NCBI GenBank assembly: GCA_037176885.1
Contig: JAWWNJ010000008.1
Coordinates: 186,001 to 250,000, forward strand
Length of the DNA stretch: 64,000 nt
Reading direction: 5' to 3'
Source: Favolaschia claudopus
Taxonomy: Eukaryota > Basidiomycota > Agaricomycetes > Agaricales > Mycenaceae
Part shown: piece by piece, positions 44,939 through 55,010 of the stretch
How the letters are laid out: each line of letters opens with the position of its first letter
Numbering within the stretch: the first letter of the stretch is position 1
Notes under the pieces: model-generated
The model's input: the letters and a program-made list of their open reading frames with translations, nothing else
The model's database searches: none
Told to the model about the DNA's origin: nothing
Position numbers and translations under genes: made by a program

Positions 44939-46702
44939 TCATAAAGTGATTCGTGTGGACTCGTTGCACACAACTGCGTATAGGGTGCGATTGTACTCGA
45001 AACCTAATGTAGCCACAAATTTAGCCTGTTCCATGTCCAAGTCCAATAGAATCACAAGAGTCATACAGCTCTGTGGCATTTGGCCGAAATGTATACGTTC
45101 CGGTACCCAGACTTTCAACACGGGAATTTCAAACCGAGTCTGGGAGATAATGCGTTTTTGCGAGTAGACCACTGCCACTTCGCTCTCCGTCAGTGGAACG
45201 GGAAACCCCGAGACGACCACACAGGTCCCATGCGTAAACGGCTGGAAACAGAGACAATTATAAATTGGACCCTTGCGCGGGCGACACAGCTCCTCCAGAT
45301 CCAAGCGCCTGGCTCGCGAATCGACGCCTTCTCGCATGGGTTGAGATAGGACAAACCGGATCGCAGATAGCCTGTGTATCGAGTTCGTCCGGTACTGGTA
45401 AATGAGCCTTCTCGTTAGGAAACGGAAAATTGAGGTGCGGGGTTCTATGTCGGATGCTGTGAGGACCTCCAGATACGGGCACTTCTCAAGGATCTCCAAA
45501 AGCCCTCGATTCGGGATGGGGTTGTTGGGTAATGTCAAGGTGGTTAAGCGGACAGCCAACCCGGCTAAGTGGACGAACAACTGTACAGTCAGAGGCACAG
45601 AGCTGTCGAAAATCTCCAATTTGGACAGGCGTGGTGCGAATACTGGAGGAAGGAAATCTAGAGTCCTCAATGTCAGCCGGTCGAGAGACAGTAGCGTTAT
45701 GACCGTAGAGGATCGAATAGGATGCCTGCTATCCCATTTGAGTTGCGAGAGGTTTGGGCAAGCCGAGAAGAACGCGGACCAGTCTATCTTGTATTGGTCA
45801 CGATCTGTTGTGATATAGAGATGCTGTAGTGACGATGAAGGGGTGAACGCGATGTCGGCAACAATAGCGCATTTGACAATGTGGAAAGTGTTGGAAAGTA
45901 AGGGAAGCCGCGGGTGCTTTTTCGAGCAGGAAACACTGCTTTTTTTCGCGACGTCCACGGTGTTCAAATTCGTAGCGTGTCCCAGAACGTTCGGACCTAG
46001 TAAGTCCTCCACACAGCGGCCCGCTGAGTTGCACGAACCGGCACCCCTAAAGAAAAGCGACCTCCAACGCTTTACGGTAGGAAGTAATAATATATTCCAA
46101 ATGCTCGTGGATTCGTCCCGTCCATGCGGAACAACAACGAGGTCGAAGGCTATATGGAGTGGGGACGGCGCCGAATTCAAAATGTGCTTGCGGACATTGG
46201 CAGAAAGCTCCGAAGAGTTCAGAGGAGAGGGTCGTTTGTCATTCGCAGTCTCTAACATGATGAACGACCAGAATATAGGCAGGCCGTCCATGACGCGTTT
46301 GAACTTGAGGCAGATGTCTTGCAAGGGTTCACGTAGAAGCTCATTTTGGTAGACATCTTCCTGTGATAACACAGGGCGCAAGGTCAGGAGAAATATCCGA
46401 GCAATTGTCTCGTCTGGCACTTTAGCGACATTATCAATGCTCAAGTGCGCGCGTTGACTACTAAGTCACTCACAGGCTGTGAATTTTGACTTCTTGATTA
46501 GTGCGCTTTTCTTCGAGATCGTCCTCGAGTTGACAGTCGAGACATCCATGATTCGGGTGATGGTTTCGCCTGGCACTTCAGTGACATTAACAATATTCAA
46601 ATGCGTCCAATGGCTACCTAATGACTCACAGGCCGTCGACTTTGTTTTTTTGAGCAATCTTGACTTCTTCAAGCTCGTCTTGGTAGTCGACATATCCGTC
46701 AT
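44939..46702 (-). CDS. F-box/leucine-rich-repeat protein 1
   Basis: F-box proteins recruit substrates to SCF ubiquitin ligases. Exons 46630-46702, 46474-46575 and 44939-46419 join in phase to 551 residues, with two 54-nt introns. Splicing creates the F-box start LPDETIARIFLLTLRP. LRR-like repeats follow from about residue 200 (HLYITTD, LSQLKWDS, LTLRTLDFLP, LSKLEIFD, LTTLTLPNN, LEVLTASD). The second exon encodes LPGETITRI plus basic residues, a degenerate copy of the F-box start. Exon and intron were duplicated as a 156-bp unit. It is the first of three F-box genes on this strand within 8 kb, a family strongly expanded in mushrooms. Confidence 0.8.
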
Positions 46703-47232
46703 TTTTTATTTCGAGGAGGGTGTGAGTGAGAATACAGTGGCATGGGTTCCCACTAGCAAAACACGGTCAAGCTTATAAGAAGTGGTCGCGGCAAATGCGC
46801 AGCGAGGAAGCCCAGCGAAAGTAGAATGTTGCCATATAATTATAGTGCCGCAGCGAAGCCCGTCAATATAATTCCAGCGGGCGTTTGAGAAGGCTTATTC
46901 AAATTGGAGGAAGTTGATTGCAAAAGAAGAGGTGGCGGATAAAAAACGAGAATGGTACTTGCACGCATCACATTACCGTTCCAGCTATGAAAACGTCATC
47001 TCTTTCAAAACGAGTTCCTCAGTATGTAGAGAGCATTGAAAGTTCACAGCGAAGAGGGAGCGATTGCGCATTGATTCGGTACCGATTTGAGAAAAGCACA
47101 TCGAGTGGTAAAAGCAGTATACGGACTATGTCGGAGTGAATGATAGATATTAGTAGTTCAAGAAATGATTACTCTGCGGCTCATTCGGGGCCCCATTTTT
47201 TTGGTTCAGTACGATGGATAAGGAAGCCTCCT
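46703..47232. other. Intergenic, no gene seen
   Basis: About 530 bp between two F-box genes on the same strand. Only short frames with no recognisable content. Confidence 0.6.
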
Positions 47233-48765
47233 TCAGCGTCCAACGAGGAAGCAATGAGAAATATGAAATTGTTCATGGGGCGCTTCCGGACCGATGCAGT
47301 CGAAAGCGAAGGGCATTGTGAGCTCGTATCGACGCACCACGTCCCTTAAAGGTATCGTTACCGCGAAACCGGGAGGTGTACTGGATGTACTGCTGGTCAA
47401 CCCATTTGCGGCAGCCTGTACCTTAGCGTTCGCATAGTCAGACATTGAGACTAAGTATTCGTCAATGACGACGTGTCGCAACCTAGGCAGAACGGCCGGC
47501 CAATGTAAAGCGATGGCGTGCAGGATATAGCAGAAGCTGTGAGTGCATCCCCTGGCATTGAGCGGGTGGGTACTGGGGAGCAGACGATCGATCTCCAGAA
47601 AAGTGTCGGCAGCAGGTATTCCACTCCGGATAGCCAACCTCTCAACATTCTGACCTATCTGCTGGAAGCGTTTCACAAGTTGCAGAACAGCCTCATCGCT
47701 TGTGGCCTCGTAGTATAGATTGGCCAAAACAGGCATCATAAGCTGGGAGACTGGTTGAAAAGCGCGGGATGAATGCACTACGAGGCGGAAATGGGTAAGA
47801 TGTCGCATTCTCGGTGGGTCTGAAGTGTCTTCGTCGTAGTCGTAAAAAGTCACCCAGTCGAGGCAGATGTGTTGAAGCATGGGGGATTGTCGAAGGAGAA
47901 GGAAGAATTCGTGGACTGAGACACTGGAAGTGTTGTAAAGGCGCGCCAGAGTCAACGAGGTCAACAAGGAATATACGAGTGGGGTCGTCCAATGAGTGAT
48001 ATCCCCCGTCATAGTGAGTTCCTCGATGATCGGCATCTGCCCACCAAACATGGGGTGTATTGTCCGCCCCACGGACAGCTCGTCTCCTGGCATGTATCCG
48101 CTCGATGTCATCGCTACTACGGCGCAGCGGAGACGGACCGCCTCGACGGAACGCAGTTGACTTAAGAGCAATCGAGATAAAGCCACGTTTTCCACTTTGA
48201 TGTGCACGAATCGGCATCGAGCTAAGCATCCGCTCAATGCGTCCACGCAAGCCTCCAACCATTGATCGAACGCATCTGAATGTTCCGTGTCCTCCTCCAG
48301 AAAGTGAAAGGCCAAAGAAACCGGAACGCCGCTAGTTATGTTGTCGAAAGCGCGTATGTCGCTGAGAGGAGTGCCTGGTTGGAAGCAGAAAGTGGAGCGG
48401 AAGCACAATGTGCCCCGTATAATCCGCCTCCAGTCTCTGCAGATGCGCGCCAACCGACGGCAAGCGGTGCTCCATAGCTCGGGTCCTTGGTGGAATCGTT
48501 CAGGAACGAGAATGAGGATTGCAACGAGGATCTCATCAGGAAGGGAGTTGATTTTGGAAACTGCGACATTTCAATAAATACAAGGGTGGTCATTGAAAAC
48601 GAGTAGGGTTCAAAGGAGGGGTACCCCCGTACCGATAGCATTTTCAACCGAGGAGACATACTGGATGTAATCCAAAGACAGTTCAGGAGCGTAGGCGACG
48701 GATGCAGATGACACTATGTCGAGAAACCTGTCTTCCAGATCGTCGTCGCTCAGTTGGGACAACAT
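47233..48765 (-). CDS. F-box/leucine-rich-repeat protein 2
   Basis: Two exons, 48633-48765 and 47233-48560, with a 72-nt intron (48561-48632). The ATG is 48763-48765. The N-terminal 45 residues are acidic (LSDDDLEDRFLDIV). The F-box is VSKINSLPDEILVAILILVPE with RICRDWRRI downstream (shown in two parts because the chain is longer). LRR-like segments include IIEELTMTGD, LTSLTLARL, LQHICLDWV and LTHFRLVVH. The start cannot be at the RICRDW segment, which lies downstream of the F-box and has only a TTG codon. Confidence 0.82.
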
Positions 48766-49580
48766 AGTGGGTCCAAACGGATTCAACTAGGGGGACGGAG
48801 AAAAAAATTGGTTGTAGACAACGTTCCATCTTAAGGACCTCCAAAAGGCGCGTCGATAGTAAGGCTTGCATCGACTATAGACATCGGAGAAAAAGCTGCT
48901 GGGACAGAAATAGATAATTGTATGGGAAGAACCGAGAAAAGCCAAAAACCTCCAAAAACCCTGAGAGGTCCAGGAAGGGTTCGGAAAAAAGCTTCGATCT
49001 ATATTTATACACATTTACCCTGGTCGTTCCGATCCGGGACTTCCGGGCCGCCGGCAATGTCCTATATCATATGTGCGGCCGCACATCCTCCACTTGGGTC
49101 TCCCAACCTTTCGTTCGATGGCTAGCCCGTGCAATAGAGCAATTGTAATCCAGCCTCATTGGTCAACATCAAAATGCAAGCTGAAACCTCCACCACCCTG
49201 TTTTTCAATGCGATGTACTACAGCTTCAGCCTCTATTGCTCACGATGTACTGCTATGTCTTGATCTGGCTGCCTGGAAATTCTCCTTTTGGCTTTCTGGT
49301 CTTCTACTTGCTTTAGATATTATCGGGCATATTTCATCGACCGCATGGCAGTCAAGGATCTGATCGAATCGAAGTTTTTGGGTAGGTCCCTACTTTGCGG
49401 CTACCTAGACAAGGCAAAACTCAAACTCATCCCTGACCGGGTCGGAGCCAATATTCTCCTTCTCCGATTTATCTCAACACATGTAAAACAAGGCTGCCAG
49501 TACCGACTCTCTCTCTCTATCTCTCTCTCTTTCTCAAATCCTTTTCATTTTATTTACACCTCATCAGTGGTGCCCGTCCG
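48766..49580. other. Intergenic between divergent genes, with (CT)n tract
   Basis: Separates a minus-strand F-box gene from a plus-strand MYND gene. A (CT)n-type run at about 49507-49536 lies 45 bp upstream of the MYND ATG, a likely pyrimidine-rich leader. No supported gene. Confidence 0.6.
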
Positions 49581-50299
49581 ATGTCGCACCAGCCCTCAGA
49601 TGGCCTGTGCTCTGTATGTAACCAGCATACTTCTAAATGGTGTAGTCGTTGTCGAAGGGCGTGGTATTGTTCGGAAGACCATATGCACAAGGTGTGTATG
49701 ATTGTTCATTCCACTGCGCTCTCAGAGTCACCTATTGTACAGGACTGGCCACAACATCAGCAGCACTGTCATCCAGCTGAACCCTCCATGATCACGATAT
49801 CTCCACAAGCAGAGCTGGAATGTATTTCTGTTGGTGCGGTCCTGTTTCCTGTAGACGGAGGTATGTGTATTATAAGGGCAACGCAATTTCTCTGTTGTTT
49901 TTGCGCATTAAACTGTTGGTAGACCGACCCAAAATAATTACCGTCGAATGCCGCCCCCCGCAGCAGCCTTCACGGACTCGTGTCTGTCCAACACCAATGC
50001 TGCAAACTTACTTCGACAACCCACCGAACAACATGGTACTCACGCAAGGTCTCAACAAGATATACCTACGCTATCCTTTGCAATTTTTTTTTTCCACGAC
50101 GGCGCTCAGCGACGCGTCGCCTGAGAATCGGGCCATATCAAAGATCACCGGAGACACCACGTTGAAACAACCGTTTTATGGCAACGTCGTCGCGCTCAAA
50201 TACGACGGTACCCGTTGTTCGGGATACATGTCCATCCATAAGAATGAGGTAGATTCTGTGTCGGTTCCTTTGTCGGTGTATTTGTTGTCTCTCGAATAG
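49581..50299 (+). CDS. MYND zinc-finger protein
   Basis: Exons 49581-49691, 49743-49860 and 49923-50299 join in phase to 201 residues (introns 51 and 62 nt). The MYND finger fills residues 10-50: CSVC, CSRC, YCSEDH, and, after intron 1, DWPQHQQHC, giving the full C6HC ligand set. MYND fingers mediate protein-protein contacts. The remainder matches a mushroom-specific C-terminal domain: ECISVGAVLFPVD, ITVECRPP, VLTQGLN and YGNVVALKYDG. No SET or other catalytic domain. Function is otherwise unknown. Confidence 0.85.
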
Positions 50300-51030
50300 C
50301 CTCGACACCCAAAATCCGTGACTGGCGTTGTTAGCCCACTTCATCTCAATTGAAATTGCTTTTGTTGCTATTACAGAGCGGGAGTGATGTAAATAAGCAT
50401 GAAGCTGAAGGGATCGTCAATGGCAAGTGCAAAACTGAAATGCGCAGGAAAGCCAAAATAATCGAAGAATCCGCATGGCGGGACGACCCGGTTCGTCCAT
50501 CAATTCCAAGAGCGCTGAGGAGCAACCACGGACGTTAATAAGACCTAGATAATGCTGGGAATAGAGTGATTGAAGGAGCAAGGAAGATAAGAATGCCGGA
50601 AAGAGCTGAAAACGAGGGTTAGGGGACTCATTCGCCGATTCGCCGATTACAGACACGCTACGGCGCGCAAAACGACGGTGCCACCGACGCCAATGAAAAC
50701 TGGAGAACGCCGAGGGTCGCAAGATTGAAGGTACGAGATGGGTGGAAAACAAAGAGTCGAAACGAAAATTACAATTCAGGTAAGTTCAATTTGAGTACAA
50801 AGAGGTAGCGATGGCTTCAGCACAATAAATATGTGTGTGCAATGGAGGATGTCCGACTCTGCATACGTGCGCGCTGACTTCAAGAAAGGGTAGTTTTGTA
50901 CTATGAAACAAAATTAGTATTGGGCACCAGGATTTGGAACGCGGGTAAGCAATTTGAGGCTCTGTTTCTATCAATGGATTCAGAAGAGATGCAATAGATG
51001 GCGATGAGAACGAACCGGCGCGCCGAGGTT
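50300..51030. other. Intergenic, no gene seen
   Basis: 730 bp between the convergent MYND and F-box genes, with only short frames lacking recognisable domains. Confidence 0.6.
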
Positions 51031-52776
51031 TCATTGAGGTATAAGCTCAATACCGCTCAAGCCGTCAGTTAGCACGAGCTCTTCTATAGCCAGTCGTGCC
51101 GCGTGAGGGAGATTCCACTCAAAACCAGAGACTGGAAGCCTATCCCACTTGGACGGCAGCTTGGACTCCCATTCCAGTATAGTGCGCTCAGAATAGTACG
51201 AGTGCATCTCCTGGTGTTTGGACCTAAAACTGAGACGGCGGAGGTTGTCTTGGAAGCGAATTCTGATCATACGTATCAAGGTAGGTACGGCGTCAATTTC
51301 GTCCAAGGCGCTTGGATGTGTCCTTGAATGACCGCCATCTACTAACCTCAAGAAGCGAAGATGGGGAACTAATGTCATGTCAGACAACTCCTGGAATAAG
51401 GAATCGTTGACGAGCTCCGGATGACAGAAATCAAGCTCCAAATGAAGGAGAGACGGACAAGCTCGAAGATGGGTGATCAGAACGGCAGAAGGGTAGGGAA
51501 CCGGGAGCGCTAACTCCAAAGTGTCGAGGAGTGGACAACGCGGTAGGAACCGCGCGAGGTCTGCATGGAAGCGCTCGCTGGCTTCCGACAAACAGGGAGT
51601 GTTCCAAGAGCTTCCGTAGAGGTGCAATTGAGTAAGATTCGGGCAGTTGACGCCCTCGAAAGCTTCAATCCCGGGGACCCAACTCCAAGGGACGATATAT
51701 TGAAAATAGGTGAGTTCGTGCAATTCGACACGTCCAGTGTCGGAAATGTGAGGGAGGAATACCCCTCCCAAGGACAGGCTAATAAGCGAGCTGAGACGGC
51801 GCAAATGAGAGGAAGGGATAATCCCATTCGCGCGAGCTGTATTCAGCTCGGAATACACAGTTAACGAAGACCAGGGAACGTGGAGTGTGTGCTCGGGCTC
51901 AAGCGTCTGAATCAACGTCAAAGTTGTTATTCCTCTCTCGATATGGAGTTCTGGTTGTAGCTGGTTTTGGTCCAAGCTGGCAAACCAGGCGGGTAAGCCG
52001 TTGACGGAGGGGTATTCTCCTACGAACCAATGAGCTCCGACAATATACAGCTCGTCGATATCGGGGATCGCAGCAGACTGAGAAAAAAGCGATCGGTTGG
52101 CAATGCCGGTTGAGGAATAGACGTCGTGGATGGTCAAGCGCCGAATGCGCTTAATAGGCGGGTTACGGATTGGCTGTCGAAATACAGACTGCAGAAGATC
52201 GTGGTCCGTTCGGGTGTCGTCAGCGGACATGACAAGTTCGAGGATCTTCGACGAAGTGACATAGCTCAGCTGGGCCTTCCTTGCGGCGATAGGACCGCCA
52301 TAGTCACGCAGATCTACGGGGTTCCACAAAGCGGCTGCTGGGGAAGCAGTCAGCAATCTTCTCCAGTGTTTGGAAACCTGTGTCAGCGTGCGCAGAGTGA
52401 CCTCCGGCCAACCAGTGCGACCGTCGCAGGCCAATCCGAAGATCTCATTCCACAGCTCTTCAGGAACGCGACCAATGGAACTTAAGCCATACGACGACCC
52501 CAGCACTATATGCTTGGCGCACGCCTGTCTGAATTTCGCAAGCTCCAACTTCTTTAGCGACTCATGGACCAGTTGATCATAACCCGATAATAGGGCTGCC
52601 CCCGTAGGGATCCAGTCGGAAATGCGAAGCTCGTCGGCGGAGAGATTTGAGTTTAGCGATCCAGATAGATGAAGTCTACGAAGCAATCCAGATCCATCGC
52701 TATCGAGGGCCTGCGGTATAGATGATACCTGGACGGCTGGCGCCTTCATCGGATGTTCGAAGCAGGGAGATTGCAT
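51031..52776 (-). CDS. F-box/leucine-rich-repeat protein 3
   Basis: 581 residues from ATG 52774-52776. The frame is open further upstream, but only from a TTG codon and through a hydrophobic stretch that contains the acceptor-like TTTCCTAG, probably an intron. F-box-like segment: GRVPEELWNEIFGLACDG, preceded by a helical region (LKKLELAKFRQAC) as is usual in this family. LRR-like repeats include LTQLHLYGSS, LDTLELALP, LLHLELDF and LRFLRLVDG. About 2.3 kb from F-box gene 2, with the MYND gene between. Confidence 0.8.
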   Translation of the reverse strand: MQSPCFEHPMKAPAVQVSSIPQALDSDGSGLLRRLHLSGSLNSNLSADELRISDWIPTGAALLSGYDQLVHESLKKLELAKFRQACAKHIVLGSSYGLSSIGRVPEELWNEIFGLACDGRTGWPEVTLRTLTQVSKHWRRLLTASPAAALWNPVDLRDYGGPIAARKAQLSYVTSSKILELVMSADDTRTDHDLLQSVFRQPIRNPPIKRIRRLTIHDVYSSTGIANRSLFSQSAAIPDIDELYIVGAHWFVGEYPSVNGLPAWFASLDQNQLQPELHIERGITTLTLIQTLEPEHTLHVPWSSLTVYSELNTARANGIIPSSHLRRLSSLISLSLGGVFLPHISDTGRVELHELTYFQYIVPWSWVPGIEAFEGVNCPNLTQLHLYGSSWNTPCLSEASERFHADLARFLPRCPLLDTLELALPVPYPSAVLITHLRACPSLLHLELDFCHPELVNDSLFQELSDMTLVPHLRFLRLVDGGHSRTHPSALDEIDAVPTLIRMIRIRFQDNLRRLSFRSKHQEMHSYYSERTILEWESKLPSKWDRLPVSGFEWNLPHAARLAIEELVLTDGLSGIELIPQ

Positions 52777-54092
52777 GTCGGACCTAGGAAAATATAAAAC
52801 GCATTGAAAACCGAGGAGAAAACACATAAGAGCGCACAGCACAAGGTCCCAGTTTGTCTGGCGTTCCTCAGCGGACAACAACCACTCTCTAAAAACAAAG
52901 TCAGCTGGTTACGGACTCATTCGCGCCGACGGTTTACGGAAGGGTTCCCGTCAGTTCCTCGCCATCGGGTTCAGACCTGGAAGACGGGCTACTGCGAAAC
53001 GGGTAACTGATCACGAATCGGGAACGAGAAGGACGAGATTTTACGATGGTCCCGAGGTTCCCTGCTCTCCCTCCGTCCAGGCGTTGCATTGGACGTTCAG
53101 CTGCGCCATTTGGTGTTGTACGCGTAAAAGAGCACTGAGAGAGATGTAAAAGTGGAAGAAAGGTCTATGCAAAACAATTCCCACTGTTAAACCTTGGCTC
53201 TAAGAACGCGCAATAACCGCCAGAGTTTAGGAGACAGCAATGAAATTAACAACGGAGCAAGATGGACTGCCATCAGCAGAAGTCGAGTCACTGAGAAGCA
53301 GCACAATCGCGCAGCAATTGAACCTGAACATTCTTCTTGTTCTCGAAATATTCTTGCTTCCAAACTCACGCTTTATCAGAGCAGTCACGAAGAAGCAGCA
53401 AGCTGTGCTTTGTATATGTACGTATTTTTTTGATGCGCAGTTTCCTCCGCGTGATCCGTGGTGATGGAGGCATTGTTGCGCCTGATTTCGAATATAAACA
53501 CACACACACACACACACACACACGACGGTCGTTCGCGCAGAGCTCTCCGTCACGATGGCCGACGGGGGCCAGAACTGATATGCAAGTCGTATATTGTGTT
53601 ATATGAAACACTGAATTTCTACCACTGATTTAAAACAAGGACATCGACTCAGACATTTCGGCCGAAGAATCCGAAACCTTTTCTGCGACACCTCTGAGTC
53701 TTGTGGATTCAACTGGATCGGTGTCAATGACAATTGGGGCCCTTGGACGCCCAAACCCAAGTCGTTCCGGCATGATATCAACTGGCAAGGAGCACCGTAT
53801 TCAGCTTCAAAGGTTGCAGAACCCGATGACTCATCATCGGCCTCCTGGCTTAGTCTGGCTAGCATTCAGAACGAATAAAGAAGATGGACGTAGCAAAGGC
53901 GGGGAATAGCGAAACGAACCTATCACTCTGGCAAAGACCCGAATCCAACTCGAAAGTGAGGAGCACCACCGGCAATAATACACCCTTCCTTCCTTCCACA
54001 AGCTACTCGGCAACCCCTGTCCAACAATCACCTGTTTAAAAGCTACGCAGGTAAGCTCAACCGGCGACAAATGAGAAGGAAATATAACCGAC
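52777..54092. other. Intergenic, with (CA)n tract at 53497-53523
   Basis: No supported gene. Some coding-like composition exists on the plus strand at about 53648-53878, a short frame with FNWIGVNDNWGPWTPKPKS, but it lacks a start codon and splice partners. The (CA)n run has about 13 units. Confidence 0.5.
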
Positions 54093-55010
54093 CTAAGCAT
54101 CAAGAGACAACCTAACTCGTTTCTTGACTCGTCGCTGAGAATCCGAATCCACTAGGCCTACACCGTCCTCTGGGAACATGGAACTCTGAGAAGCTTGGGA
54201 AGAGACCATCTGCCGAGGTACGATAAATTACAAGGTTCAATGGCATCACAGCAATCACACTCACCTGTTCATCCAGAGCCCGACGAGTGCGTTTATTAAC
54301 TCGTAACTGGGAAGACCCATCGACCATGTCCATGTATTCGTTCGCAGACGGCCTCGAGAGCATCAAAGCAGAGGAGGAGCTAACCCGAGGAGCATTCAAA
54401 TCAACCCGTCCCACGCGAAAAGGGACTGCATTCAAAGCAGCGACGGGAGTAACAACAGCATCCAAGTCTACTCTTCGACGCCTACTGGCAGAGCGACCGT
54501 TGGTAATGAGGAAGTTCTTATTCTGCAACCTCTCTAGGCGACCCCAATTTCGAGCGTTAGGTTCGTAGTCGTCCTCCTCGGAATCAGAATCGGATGAATC
54601 GAGGGCGGCAGGAAAACGCGAAACCATGGACGCGCGAGCGGCAGCAGACTCCTCTGGAGTGCCGTATTCGGAAACCGTTTGAAGAGCGAGGAACTGTAAC
54701 CGATCGCTTTCACGACGCTGGTCCTCCGAAGAACGGCAACAAATCTTGGATTTAGGGAAAGGAGTGGCGATTACCAGACCATCCAACGAAGTCGCTCGCG
54801 ACACCATGACGTACGGCGACTCTGTGCCTTTACAATCTGCTAGATTGATAACTGTGGTGGATAGAGTCTTGCCCTGCGATTTGTAGGCGGTCATCGCAAA
54901 GCCAGGCTGGACAGGAAGTTGGGTCCTCCTGACGGCGAACTTCTTGTTGGAATACGGGTGATCGACCCGAAAGCCAGTGGTGTCCTCCAAAGCGACCACG
55001 TTGATAGGGC
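54093..55010 (-). pseudogene. PIF1-like helicase, C-terminal fragment cut by retroelement
   Basis: Superfamily 1 5'-3' DNA helicase, either a PIF1-type gene or the helicase of a Helitron-like element. The fragment keeps the last motifs: RTQLPVQPGFAMTAYKSQGK, then PYVMVSRATSLDGL. A variable tail follows with an acidic run (DSSDSDSEEDD). An intron near 54215-54267 (GTGAGTG...CGGCAG) joins the last exon, which ends RRVKKRVRLSLDA at stop 54093-54095. The Walker A/B half is missing: upstream of about 55010 the sequence becomes retroelement DNA, so the 5' part should lie beyond the right edge. Whether the helicase was intact before insertion cannot be told. Confidence 0.8.

Noticed and set aside
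52777..52881. Hydrophobic N-terminus (signal anchor) on F-box protein 3
   Set aside because: Starts only at TTG and contains an acceptor-like TTTCCTAG; more likely intron and leader than a membrane segment.
53497..53523. Telomere-like repeat
   Set aside because: It is a simple (CA)n microsatellite, not TTAGGG, and is internal.
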